A stretch of DNA of 64,000 nucleotides from Euryodendron excelsum. Its lineage: Eukaryota; Streptophyta; Magnoliopsida; Ericales; Pentaphylacaceae. The translations under genes were made by a program, and so were the position numbers. The stretch's first letter is position 1; each line of letters opens with the position of its first letter. Shown here piece by piece: positions 11,469 through 22,333 of this stretch. The notes beneath the pieces were generated by a model. It ran no database searches. It saw only the letters and a program-made list of their open reading frames with translations, and was not told the DNA's origin. The stretch spans positions 6,616,001-6,680,000 of the forward strand of contig CM065386.1 in NCBI GenBank assembly GCA_033060915.1. Reading direction: 5' to 3'.

Positions 11469-13010
11469 TTTCAAATGACGATTAGTTGTTTACCAACAAG
11501 TGTGATGAAAAATATTGTTTACTTGCAAGATTTTGTATGTGAGATAGTGGAGTAGAGATATTCAACATAAATATATCAAGTTTTTAAATTTTTTTTCTAT
11601 TTAATGCAATGGCCCATAAATTTAAATAGTTTATTGCATTTACAACATCAAGTTAACTTACTTTGATACCATTAACCTTGCAAGGTTATGGTGGAAGGGG
11701 TGACTATGATCGTGAAGCATGTGACTTAGGTCGTAGAGCACGGTCAAGTCTTCCAAATACAAGTTACAAGCAATATAATTATAGGTGCTTTAAATTTCTA
11801 TACATGCCTCCACTATAAAGCTTTGTATAACTTATCATATCCACTTAATTCAGTTCAATATTTTTTGATAAATACCTAATTTACTTCTATGTTATTGAGA
11901 GAATGGTAAGATTATAGGTGTAAATTTTCTTATTTTCTAAATTATGCCCAAGAAAATTTCTTATGAGGTTATGGGCTATGGTTATTTCTTATGCCAAGTT
12001 ACTATAGAATGCCATATGCGTTGTTAGAGTTCTACCAATTGTGCGTGTTATAATAGGAAGCATAAATGCAAAATTTAAAAAGCTGAATTTTGTGTTTCTG
12101 CCATATAATGACTTACAAAATCACAATGCTAATACATTGTGCATGTTGACGAGGATAGTTTTTGCACAATTTATATGTTCATATTAATACAAACAGTTTA
12201 AAGACCAAAATTATTTTAGAAACAAAATATTAATTGAAAAATCTCTTTATTTTAACAACATAAAAATAAAGGTATCACATTTTAAAAATTAGATTTTTTT
12301 ATTACATCTTTAAATTAGATTGCATTTCTCAACCCACTTGACGCAACATAGTTGGTTTGGTGATAATGCAAACAAAGTATGGTAAAGACTTTTCAATCCT
12401 AAAATATCTCCTTAATTGAAATTATTTTGAAAAAAAACAAAAAAATATGCCTAAAATCACTCTCAGTATCTTTTATTGACTGGTTAAATATTCTCATTCC
12501 TAAAATTTCTCTCTAAACCTTAAAATATCTTCTTAATTGATTAAGGCAATTGCTTAAACAAAAAAATGCACATTGTTAAGATCTCTCTAATCCAACTACT
12601 GTCTCCCTCTAATTGCCATTAAAATATATTCCTAAAGTCCACCATAAGTCCAAAAAGATCACATTACTAAAATCCCTCCTTAATTTTTCCAAAAATGGCT
12701 CCATGCAAAAACAGAAAAAAAGGACATATTTTCTATAATAGATAAGCTTGATTCATTTATACACATTAAAATTTGATTATGGCACCAATTTAGATCGGTT
12801 ACTTTGAATGTGAATTTAAATACAAAGAAACTCAACTAGGTATAATTATATTGAACTTAATTCATGTAGATTTGGACAGGTTTGATTTTTTTGGTAAGTG
12901 GCATCTACTTTTTTTTTAGTCAAAAGTAGTGGCAATGCAAGTCAATCTCTTAATTGATATAATAATTATAAATTTAACAAATAATGTGTATTACATGGGT
13001 TAACGCTAGT

Positions 13011-13068
13011 ATATATATATATATTATTGCTTCAAGTATCAATAAAATATATGAGATTGTACCTTTTC
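13011..13068 (+). repeat. 58-bp direct repeat, right copy
   Basis: Second copy of the repeat at 11131-11190, again starting with a (TA)n tract. Confidence 0.85.
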
Positions 13069-14667
13069 ATCGCTGATAAACCAACATAAAACTTTGAAGG
13101 TGGTGGCTTGTATAGTTGTAACGAAGTGTGTGTATACGTATATATGTATATAAAGGTGTCAAAAGTCCAGAATTCTCCTCCACATACTGAAGCATCTGAC
13201 TTATCAGAAAACTCGTGAAGGAGTAACAAAAGCGAAGTTTTATAGTCTTTAAATCTCATCCACGTATAGACATTGTTCATGTGAAAACCATTAATTACCC
13301 TTGATCTCAAAGGACTTCCATGTTTTAGTAATATACAGTGTGAGGCTCGGGTTTTTTGTACTTTCGGGTCTTGCAGTTTCTTGGATTGCATAAAGCAGAG
13401 TTGCAAATAAGCCAATCCATCACTAGAAACAACAACGTCAACTCGGAAATTTGGATTTTTCTATGGGATAATTTAGGATTACGAATTTTGTGATGAAAAA
13501 AAAAAAGAAAAAAAAACAAAAACAAAACAAAAACTTTATTTCTTTTTTAAATAAATTTGAATTCTAAACAAAACATAACTATCAAATGGATGGTTCATGA
13601 AAATGTGAAACAAAAAAATTAAGAAAGCAAGTAGAGGCCCGCTGAACTCCCAGCAAATTAACATATCCTAATCCTAGGCCCAGCCTGAGCTGGGCTAGGC
13701 ATTGAGAGTTTTTTTTTTTTTTTTTATCTTTTATTTTTTAATTGCATGTTTGTAATATAATCTAACAGATATCAAATTTTGAACGGCTTAGAAACAGAGA
13801 CTCAAGCCTAAGGGGGTTTGGGCTTGGACCCGGCCTCCGCCCGGCCAATGAACCATGGGCTAAATTTACATTATAGGGCAAGATTTGAGATTGGTAACTC
13901 AAGATTTAACAAATTAGTCTCAATTAACTTCCCGACAACATATTTTTTTTTTACCTATATTGTCGTTACGGAATAAATATATATATATATATATATATTT
14001 TTGGGTCTATGGCTGGCTTGAGCCATGCAAAGTCGTGGATGAGCTAGGACTGGCCCCAAGTCAGTTTCATGACCGAGCTAGTCGGGGGCTGCAAGTGCTG
14101 CTGTGCCAGTCATGGCAAGTCTTAATATGGCCAAGCGAAACCAGCCTAATTCAGGTCAGATCAGCCCAATGATTAAAGGACCCCTTTGCAATAATAGAAA
14201 AGTTAGTACCTCATTGCTGCTAACAAACATTACATAAACTCTGGTTTTGTTCTCAATATTCTACAGACACCTTCTCTAACGATAGCTGTCCCATAAACCA
14301 AATAGTCCAGTGTGTTCAGTTAGTTCTTATATGCTAAATATATATGAAAACTTATTCTAGTACTCCTCATTACTCTGGAGCTAGCCATTGCTTATACAAT
14401 GTTTGAAGTTTACTTGATAATTTTGCGTGAATTAGAGTAACTAATTAATCGGAAGCTTGAACATTTTATAAGAAAAATAAAAAATAAAATAAAAGAGGAG
14501 AGCTGTCACATAAACCAATATAAAAATGACCATTTTCTATTACTTGCTTGAAAACAAAGAACCATCACATGGGCTGTGTGCTGGCATGAGCTAGTCAATG
14601 CGCCTCCAGTCCCCCAAACTCCAAGTTAATCCCCCTCTATATTACTTAGTTGTTATTACAATTAAAT

Positions 14668-14673
<6 letters not shown>

Positions 14674-14704
<31 letters not shown>
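14674..14704 (+). repeat. (CT)n microsatellite
   Basis: Perfect CT dinucleotide run about 250 bases upstream of the DUF1685 start; such runs are common in plant core promoters and 5' UTRs. Confidence 0.9.
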
Positions 14705-14711
<7 letters not shown>

Positions 14712-14957
14712 GATGTATGTATGTATCTATATATATCACCAATCAATCACCTTTTATGGTCTTATCTCCACATAATATTAAATGTGTAGCAGTCTCAAAT
14801 CACATGATGTCCAAAGCCTATATGGGTTCCTAGCCTGAGCCTGAGCTTCCACAGCCTGATTTTTTTTGTTTAGACAATAAATATAAAGGATTAGGAAGCC
14901 CAGAACCCCATGTGGGTCTTTCCAACTTGTTGAGTTGTGAGAAAGTTCTGTGCAGTT

Positions 14958-15875
14958 ATGGAGCCTATTGATGACCCTTTCGACTCCTCTCCTCCTAGAG
15001 ATGAACCTGAGGACCTCTTGGAAGAATGTTGGTTCTTCGGAAATTTGCTCGACAAGAAAACGAAGACCATGTCCAGGTGTAACTCTGATCCTTCTCCTTC
15101 CTCCTCAAGCCATGGTCGAGAGATGCTGGTTAGGAATTCCAGTAGCAAGAACCTTTCATCTGGTTGTGTTTCTCCTAATTTGATTAGGACGCCATCGTTG
15201 CCACCTTGTAGGACAAGAGAAGAAGCAACCCAAGAAAAAGAAAGCAACTGTTCCAGAGCCATGAGCAAATCTACCCCACAATCACTGCTCCGGACACCAT
15301 CTCTGCCGCCTTGTATGGGGAGGGAAGAAGATGCAGAGAGCGATTTTAAGCTGAGCAAATTGATCAGACAAGCTTCTCTCAACTCCTCCGACGTGTTGCC
15401 GCCCCGGCATATTTCAAAGGTATAATATATATATACATATGTATATATCACTTGTTGTATATATGACATGGAGCTTGGATCGCAGGGGATGAAACAGGGC
15501 TCATCAAGTGCTCCAAGGAGTCATCGTCTGAAGAAAAAACCAGGACTAGAAAGTACTGATCAAACCAGGGTGAGGAAGAGTCCAAATGATCTTGAATTCA
15601 AAGAAGTTCAAGGATTCGACGACTTGAGTTTCAGATTTGAGAAAATGGATTTAAACCCAGGTGTAGTCGACAGGCTTCCAGGTTTGCAAGAGAGGAGCCG
15701 AGTGGAAGAATCCATTGAAGACAAGGTGAGGAGGCCATACCTATCAGAGGCACGGCTGGAACAGAGCTCTTCCCCTCCAATTCCAAATTGGGGTGACAAG
15801 AGCTCATCATCGGCGGAAGACATGAAGGTGCAGATCAAGTTCTGGGCTAGAGCTGTGGCGTCTAACGTGCGCTAA
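14958..15875 (+). CDS. DUF1685 family protein
   Basis: Plant-specific protein of unknown biochemical role. Two exons, 14958-15419 and 15486-15875, joined in phase by a 66-bp GT-AG intron, give 283 aa. The DUF1685 domain fills about residues 187-283: DLEFKEVQGFDDLSFRFEK, then VVDRLPGLQ, RRPYLSEA, PPIPNW and AEDMKVQIKFWARAVASNV. The N-terminal half is Ser/Pro-rich and carries three similar R-x-x-S-L sites: LIRTPSLPP (75-83), LLRTPSLPP (110-118) and LIRQASL (135-141). I chose the ATG at 14958 (MEPID); an in-frame ATG at 14937 would add seven residues. The protein has no signal peptide or membrane segment and is presumably cytosolic or nuclear. Confidence 0.9.
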
Positions 15876-16781
15876 TTGAGAGTGTTAACGATTCAACTAT
15901 TTCATAGATACTAATCTTGGGGAACTTGTATTCTCTGCAATTCATTTTCTTTCATTTGAATTTTCTTGCAATTCTCAAGGATTCTTTCTTGCGTGGTGGT
16001 TTATCTTGGAGTAATGAGCATTTCCTCGAAAGCGAAAATGGAAATTTTGTTCCAAGGTGCAACTATTGCGTGGTGGGAATTCCAGGAATTGGAGGAGAAT
16101 CTCTCTTTCAAATGAGAAAGAGAATTGCAGAGTCAAATTTAATATCTGTCGCATGGCAATCTTTCTAATTTTATGTACAATACTGTTGTTTGGAGATTTG
16201 TATGATTTGATGTAAACTAACAACAGTTGTTGATTGATTGAGTTATTTTTAATGAATTCTCTCACTGCACTAGTTATCATGTCCTCATTACCAAGGGCAT
16301 CCCGCATCATTGAGAAGAAAGGGTAAGTAATACACAACCTTATATTTCAATCTTGGATTTCGGAATGAATAAGAAAAAGGAAGAGAAAATAAAGTTGAAG
16401 AAGTGAAACCGAATAGGGTTGTTCAATTTTAACTTTAAAACTTCTTAAGCATTAAAATGTATTTAAACTTGACTTTGATTCTTTCACGTTGATTTTACAC
16501 AAATTTGAATTGAGCCGATCACATACAAGTCCAATTAGCTTAATTTTTTTGTAGTAAAATTTTACAATACATATAAATTTATTGAGGTAAATTCAATTAT
16601 ATCTTAGATAATTAATAGGTTTTAAAATAAATTTAAATTTAATTTATTTGCTTAACGAGTTAATCTCAACTTTTAGCTAGCCCCAACACCTGTTAATTTC
16701 AAGTAATTTATTTGGTCATACTACTCTGTTTACTCGCTTGTCCTATAAAATAAAAAGAAAGAACAGAAATTGATGGTAATA
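15876..16781. other. Intergenic: DUF1685 3' UTR and AT-rich spacer
   Basis: The first 300 bases are the probable 3' UTR. The remainder is AT-rich and ends at the target site of the Tat retrotransposon. No gene seen. Confidence 0.55.
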
Positions 16782-16786
16782 GTTAA
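16782..16786 (+). repeat. Target-site duplication GTTAA, left
   Basis: Five bases directly before the left LTR, repeated exactly at 26840-26844 after the right LTR. This fixes both ends of the insertion. Confidence 0.95.
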
Positions 16787-17342
16787 TGATAATGCGATAA
16801 ACTGGTACGTTTTTCCCAATCCCGGGTGCAGCTTGCTGGTGCGATGAGTTTTCCCCCCTCTATGGGACACCGGTATGGTGCCTGCCAAAGACACTCCGAT
16901 GCCAAAGTTAGGCTTAGGGAAACATGGACAGAATTAGTATCTAAGGTGGTGCAGAATCGTACCTTCTTGGAGGTGAGAACTGTTCCCTTTATAGGAGTGT
17001 TGGCCTTGATCGTGGGCACCTTCGTGGGTCAGTTAATTGCACTCCCCCCTCGTCATGCCTCCCACTTCGTGGGGGTATATCGTGCCTTGATTTTCGCCCC
17101 CATGGATCATGCTCCCGTTCATGGGGGAAACGCTCGAATCATGGGATCGTGGGAGCTATTTACCAGGCGAGAATCTCGGGGTGCCTTCGTGCCGCCGCCC
17201 AGTGTGTCGCTTGAGTTCTGCCGCTCTTTCTGTTAACGGACCTGACCTAGGAGTGAGATGACCTGAACTGGATATGCGAGCCGGGCTGGTCTGGTCTGTC
17301 CAAGGATGGGCTGACCGACCGTACTTGTCGTTGGCGTTATCA
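16787..17342 (-). repeat. LTR, left copy (3' LTR of the element), 556 bp
   Basis: Bounded by TGATAATGCG and GCGTTATCA, a 6-bp inverted end. It matches 26285-26839 with five substitutions and one single-base gap. It carries the minus-strand TATAAAG box also found in the other LTR. Confidence 0.97.
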
Positions 17343-17359
17343 GATGCCCCCAATTCCCT
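17343..17359 (-). other. Polypurine tract of the Tat element
   Basis: On the minus strand AGGGAATTGGGGGCATC directly abuts the 3' LTR, the position and composition of a plus-strand primer tract. The same sequence abuts the LTR of the decayed relative at 39322. Confidence 0.85.
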
Positions 17360-17625
17360 GGGCAGCCCAGGTCGGCCTATGGGAATTCCAAAGGTATGCC
17401 TACGGGAATTTCTAAGAGTCACCGAGCGTCGTCGAACCGGCGCATTTATGGCGCTGTATAACCGTCATGATTACTATGCCAGGTGGATCGACGCGACTGT
17501 TGGCCTTTCTGCCACGTGGCCTCACGCGGTTGGTTCCGTATGTCGATTAGACATCAATTACACTGCCCGTCCGATCTTGAGAGCTTCGGGCCGATCTACA
17601 CCGTTGATTTCGAATAGAGGGGGCT

Positions 17626-17632
17626 TATAAAA
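17626..17632 (+). promoter_or_regulatory. TATA box for the antisense gene
   Basis: TATAAAA, 177 bases before the chosen ATG (17803). The decayed relative has TATAAAG at 39579-39585, 172 bases before the equivalent ATG. Conservation of box and spacing suggests that the antisense gene has its own promoter; no transcript evidence is available here. Confidence 0.6.
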
Positions 17633-17802
17633 CCTTGGCGGTTCGTCGAAAGGAGCCCCTTATTCTACACATTTCTTCCCAAGCATTCAACTGTGTTCGT
17701 TGTTTCTCTCCCTCCATCCTTCTCACTGTTGTTGTTCGTTCGGAGGGGTTCCGAAATCACTTCCTAAATCCATTCCCATCAAGGTACGTAGTGTTAGTGT
17801 TT

Positions 17803-20108
17803 ATGTTTTGGCTCCTACAGAAGGCTATTTGGTACTACGAGTGGAGGCTTAGGGCCTCATACCCCTTAGGGTTTATAGGTAATTCCCCCTTCGTTGAGTC
17901 GGTATACTGGGGTGTTCTTGAAGCATCCAGAGCCGTTTTTGACACCCTCCGAGAAATTGAGGATCCTAGGGTCATGAACCCACTGCCAATTGATCTGTCG
18001 AGCGGCTCTGAACGTACTGCCTCTATGGACCTAGATAGGGTAAGACCAGACGAGGCATCCAATGCCTCGGTGAACTATTCTGGGGCAGACCTCGAGGAGA
18101 TTACTCAAGAGGTGAGGCCTAGGAGGGCAAAGAGTCCCGTGGCCATTGTGGACGCCTTTGAGAGTGCCCCCATGGCCATGGCTGAGGTAGGGGCAGTGTC
18201 CCCCGCTCCAGAAAGTAGGTACGAGGCTCGGCACTTTGCCTCCATCCTAGATGGAGCAAAAGTGCAAAAGTTGTGGTCTGTCTATCAATTTCCTTCCTCC
18301 ATGAGTTACCGAGTGCCAGGGAGTGAAGACAGAGCGTGCTTCCCTCGCCCAGGCGAAATTGCTGTATATGAGAGCGCGTTGTCTGGGGGACTGAGGTTCC
18401 CTATCGCTCCACATATTAGAGGGGTCCTGAGTCGGGCCAGACTAGCCCCTGGGCAGCTAATGCCCAATTCTTGGCGCATACTGGTAGGTTGTGCCGCTCT
18501 GTGGCAGGCCGCCACCGATAAGGAAGAAACCCTGACCCCAGAAGATTTCTTCTTCTGCTACAAGATAACCGAGAGCGAGAGCCTAGGCTGGTACTACTTT
18601 TCAGCTAGGGAAAGTCAGCCAGCTCTGATTACCAATCTCCCGGTCTCCCACAAGCGCTGGAAGGAGAAGTATTTCTTTGTGTACGGCGAGGGTATGGAGA
18701 TCGCTCACTGGGAAGGCGTTACTGACCAAACCCCCCGCATACCCAGGCAATGGGGTAGACCAGGTAGGAAGGGTAAGCGCCTATTGTGCTTTTATGCCTG
18801 ACTCCTTCTGAGGGTAGTGGTCTAACAATCATCCTCTTTTCTTTTACTCAGCACGCCTTCTTATACTGGAGGACGAGTCGAGGGAAGGCCGTTTAGCGAG
18901 GGTGAGGGAGTACCCGGTCAAGAGCTGGGCCCCTCTTGTGGCTGGTGAGAGTTTGGCAGACTATCTCTTAGGTCCAGACCCTTCCATCGAAGCCCTTCGC
19001 GCTGAGAGGAGTGAGTCTGGTCTGTCTTTTGGGGCCGCTTTCTAACGCTAGTGCACTGACTCTTGCCCCGTATGTTTTGCAGGACAGGGATCATACATGG
19101 GCTTTGATAAGAGGAGCATGGGGTCCTCTGCAAAGAAGAAGTTTGAAGAGATGGAAAGGGCAAAGGCTGCTGGAGAGAGGCCAAGCAAATGCCACAGGCC
19201 TGGCTCTGGGGGGAGGGCTGTCGAGCAATCCCATGACAAGGGACCTGCTGTGGTCAGTACTCCCGCAGTACCCAAAGCTTCCAACGCTGGTCAGTCCTCC
19301 AGGGCTGGGACTGTGATGCCCCCGCCTCCTGCCGAAGCGACAGCTGCTGCTCAGACCCAGACTCCACAAAGCAAGCCCCTCATTGTGGAGGATGTCCAAG
19401 CCGCTTGGGAGAGGATGAAGCAATTCATCAGCATGGAGGACGTGGGGCCATTTGCTGACTGGACCAACGCCCAACTGACAAGGAGCATGAACCTCGACGC
19501 TGTAAAGGTGAGGGCTCTAGTTATCTTTCCCTTCCACTCTCTCCCTTTTCCTTTATTTATTTGTGTGTGACCCTGCAATTTTTCTGCAGCTCCATGTGAA
19601 GGCGCTCTGCCTGTCCACCCGTCTGAAGGCGAGGACAACCGAGTGCGCCAAGAAAGGGCAAGTCATTGAGACCTTGACCACATCCGTTAGTGGCCTGGAG
19701 AAGAGGGTCAAGGATGCTGAGGAAGCCCAGGCAGTTGCAGAGGCAGAGAAAACAGCTGTACTGGACGAAGTATCTGAGCTCAGGAAAAACGTGGAAGCTC
19801 TGGAGTTTGATGCCCAGGCTTTTGGGGCCATCAAGGAGTCCCTTACTTCGAAGGTCGCTGAGCTGGAGGGGCAGCTGAAAAGTGCTCAGGACAATGCGGT
19901 GGAGGAGTTCAGGGCTGGGGCGGCCTTTCAAGATGAACTCAGCGAGGCCTACATGGAAGGCTTCGTTGACGCCAAGGTTGCGGCCAGGAAGCTCTTCCCT
20001 GACCTCAATTTTTCTGCCTTAAAACCTTCTGACGACACGACCTCCAATGCGCCTGGCGTGGAAGACCAGACCGCGGCGACAGAAGAGGGAGACGAGGCCC
20101 AGTCCTGA
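17803..20108 (+). CDS. Spliced antisense gene (aORF) of the Tat element, gypsy-type 'putative transposase/plant transposon' domain
   Basis: Coded opposite to gag-pol. Four exons join in phase: 17803-18763, 18852-19010, 19083-19507 and 19590-20108 (687 aa); the first donor could instead be at 18772, also phase 1. The first half is globular, with LREIEDPRVMNP, MDLDRVRPDEASNAS, then YRVPGSEDRACFPRPGEIA, LMPNSWRILVGCAALW, and FFCYKITES...WYYFSAR, and ends VSHKRWKEKYFFVYGEG. This resembles the domain annotated as 'putative gypsy type transposon' in plant databases. The second half is Ser/Pro-rich, then a coiled coil (about 19590-19900, heptads such as VAELEGQLKSA) and an acidic tail ending DEAQS. 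The start at 17803 (MFWLLQKAIWYY) is chosen because the ORF ATG at 17635 lies only three bases past the TATA box and the relative shares the 17803 start. Function is unknown; extra ORFs of this kind are reported for Tat elements. Confidence 0.75.
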
Positions 20109-20340
20109 GTACTTTGTAAAAACACCCAGTGACGTCTTGTTTTTTTTTTTTTTTTTTTGTAACCTGTCTTTAATCAATGAACGGTTATTTTGATGCACTG
20201 TGTTTCCATGTTGAACACCTGATTAATTAGGCTCCTTGGTAGCTTTGTAAAGTCTGACTATTGTCCAGCTGGACTTCGTAACTTTTACGGGCTCTCGGCC
20301 TGTGCGGCCTTGAGGACTGACTAGTCGGACTTTAGGCTTT
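20109..20340. other. 3' flank of the antisense gene
   Basis: Contains a T run at 20140-20158 and AATCAATGAA, which could serve 3'-end formation of the antisense transcript, then a degenerate start of the 60-bp array. Confidence 0.45.
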
Positions 20341-20760
20341 GCTGGTCAGCTCTGAGGACTGACCAGTTGGGCTTAGTAGCCTTATTGGCCTTTCGGCTTT
20401 GCTGGTCAGCCCTGAGGACTGACCAGTTGGGCTTAGTAGCCTTGTTGGCCTTTCGGCTCTGCTGGTCAGCCCTGAGGACTGACCAGTTGGGCTTAGTAGC
20501 CTTGTTGGCCTTTCGGCTTTGCTGGTCAGCCCTGAGGACTGACCAGTTGGGCTTAGTAGCCTTGTTGGCCTTTCGGCTTTGCTGGTCAGCCCTGAGGACT
20601 GACCAGTTGGGCTTAGTAGCCTTGTTGGACTTTCGGCTTTGCTGGTCAGCCCTGAGGACTGACCAGTTGGGCTTAGTAGCCTTGTTGGCCTTTCGGCTTT
20701 GCTGGTCAGCCCTGAGGACTGACCAGTTGGGCTTAGTAGCCTTGTTGGCCTTTCGGCTTT
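20341..20760 (+). repeat. 60-bp tandem array, seven units, each with an 8-bp hairpin
   Basis: Seven head-to-tail units of exactly 60 bp start at 20341, 20401, 20461, 20521, 20581, 20641 and 20701, with only a few differences between them. Each holds CTGGTCAG, nine bases, then CTGACCAG, a perfect 8-bp stem. A partial unit precedes the array. Homologous, more diverged units form the array at about 42190-43045 in the related element. Because 60 is divisible by three, long frames are open on both strands; these are not genes. Confidence 0.96.
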
Positions 20761-20818
20761 GCTAGACATCGGTTTTGAAGGTCATAAAAAGACTTTTTAT
20801 TGAAGGTTGCTGGTTACA

Positions 20819-22333
20819 TTACACATAGTATTTTCTAAGGTGCTCGGCGTGCCAGGGGTTGGGAAGCTCCTTACCGTCGACCCCAATTAGCCAGTAGGTC
20901 CCTTTCCTGGAAAACCCTTTAACTGTATATGGGCCCTCCCAATTAGGCCCGAGTTTGCCATCTCTAGGCTTTCTAGTAGACTGATTAACCCTCTTGAGAA
21001 CCAAATCACCTGCTTTGAACGTTCTAGGTCTTACTCTGGCATCATGATATCTGCGCATCCTTTGCTGATAAGCAGCCACCCTCACAGCTGCTTGCATCCT
21101 TCTCTCTTCAAGTAGGTCCAGGCTTACTTCTAGGGCCTCATTGTTGGCCTCTACTTCGAAACGTTCAATCCTGGGGCTATGGAGGCCTATCTCCACCGGG
21201 ATTACCGCCTCCGATCCGAAAGTCAGAGAGAAGGGGGTATGCCCTGTTGCGACCCTTTCTGTCGTTCTGTAGGCCCATAAGATATTGGGAAGCTCTTCTA
21301 CCCATAAACCCTTTGCCTGCTCCAGCCTTGTCTTGATGTTTTTAAATAAGGTCCGGTTGGTGACTTCAACCTGGCCGTTGGCTTGGGGATGCTCTGGAGA
21401 AGAATAGTGGTGGCTGATCTGTAGGTCCGAACACATCTGACCGAACTGACCGCCTCTGAATTGTTTTCCATTGTCTGTGATAACCACCTTTGGGATGCCG
21501 AACCTGCATATGATATTTTTCCATAGGAAATTTTTCATTTTCTGCTCTGTGATTGCGGCGACAGCCTCCACCTCCGCCCATTTTGTGAAGTAGTCAACTG
21601 CTATTACCGCGAACCTAGTTTGGCCTTTCCCCAGGGGTAGAGCACCTACTATATCTATGCCCCATTGGGCAAAAGGCCATGGGCTCTGAATCGGTGTTAA
21701 TTTCTGGGCTGGCTGCTTTGGGATGTTAGAGAACCTTTGGCATTTATCGCATCTTCTTACAAACTCTTGGACGTCTTTTTCCATTGTGGGCCAGTAGTAG
21801 GCTGCTCTGAGAATCTTCTTAGCCAAAGATCTCCCTCCTGAGTGGTTGCCGCAGACTCCTTCGTGTACCTCCCTCATGATATAGTCCGCTTCTGCTTTTC
21901 CGGCGCACCTCAACCAAGGCATGGTGTGTCCTCTTTTGTACAGGACACTGTTTATCAGGGCGTATCTGTTGGCCCTGTATTGAATCCTTCTTGCCTCAAC
22001 TTTATCTGCTGGTAGGGACCCCTTTTCCAAGTAGTTCCTGATTGGCGTTGCCCATTCCACCTCTTGCTCTGTTTGTAATATTTTGGGTTCCCGAATGCTT
22101 GGCGAATCCAGTACTTCCATTGGCACTCCGGGGTCGTCTTCCTGGGATGACGCGATCCTTGCCAGCCGATCTGCCTCCACGTTCTGTACCCTTGGTACTC
22201 TTTCGAGAAGTATTTTGGGAAATTTTTTCGTCAAATTTTTGGCCATCTCGCAATACTCTTGCATCTTGTCTCCCCTGGCCTCATATTCTCCTTTGACCTG
22301 TTCTACCACAAGTTGGGAATCGCTGCGTACCAA
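20819..22333 (-). CDS. pol 3' part: end of RNase H, integrase (Tat element)
   Basis: Continuation of the polyprotein in another frame. It begins in the second RNase H domain at VRSDSQLVVEQV, followed by a linker, then the integrase zinc module with HEGVCGNHSGG and RRCDKCQ, then the catalytic core with WGIDIVGALP, ITDNGKQF and the EHPQANGQVE region (D-D-E residues present). The end has a GDLVLKRV...GKLGPNWEGPY module and stops after HLRKYYV. The upstream ATG is not a real start: the protein should be made by fusion with the preceding frame. Inserts retroelement cDNA into the host chromosome in intact relatives. Confidence 0.93.
   Translation of the reverse strand: MVRSDSQLVVEQVKGEYEARGDKMQEYCEMAKNLTKKFPKILLERVPRVQNVEADRLARIASSQEDDPGVPMEVLDSPSIREPKILQTEQEVEWATPIRNYLEKGSLPADKVEARRIQYRANRYALINSVLYKRGHTMPWLRCAGKAEADYIMREVHEGVCGNHSGGRSLAKKILRAAYYWPTMEKDVQEFVRRCDKCQRFSNIPKQPAQKLTPIQSPWPFAQWGIDIVGALPLGKGQTRFAVIAVDYFTKWAEVEAVAAITEQKMKNFLWKNIICRFGIPKVVITDNGKQFRGGQFGQMCSDLQISHHYSSPEHPQANGQVEVTNRTLFKNIKTRLEQAKGLWVEELPNILWAYRTTERVATGHTPFSLTFGSEAVIPVEIGLHSPRIERFEVEANNEALEVSLDLLEERRMQAAVRVAAYQQRMRRYHDARVRPRTFKAGDLVLKRVNQSTRKPRDGKLGPNWEGPYTVKGFSRKGTYWLIGVDGKELPNPWHAEHLRKYYV

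Larger units (their letters stand above)
11469..14957. other. Intergenic, AT-rich
   Basis: No gene recognised. It holds (TA)n at about 13977-13998, (CT)n at 14674-14704 and GC-rich islands near 13650-13870 and 14000-14170 that contain words such as GGCCCAGCC and look like an old non-autonomous transposon. The last few hundred bases should hold the promoter and 5' UTR of the DUF1685 gene. Confidence 0.5.

Noticed and set aside
16826..17236. 136-codon frame in the left LTR
   Set aside because: The same frame occurs in the other LTR and overlaps the TATA box and LTR control region; not a known product.
17635..17802. Upstream in-frame ATG of the antisense gene
   Set aside because: Only three bases beyond the TATA box, so before the likely transcription start, and the decayed relative does not share it.
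20332..20769. Long open frames on both strands over the 60-bp array (repeating 20-residue peptides)
   Set aside because: Unit length divisible by three keeps frames open on both strands by arithmetic; no family resemblance, start context or flanking gene structure.
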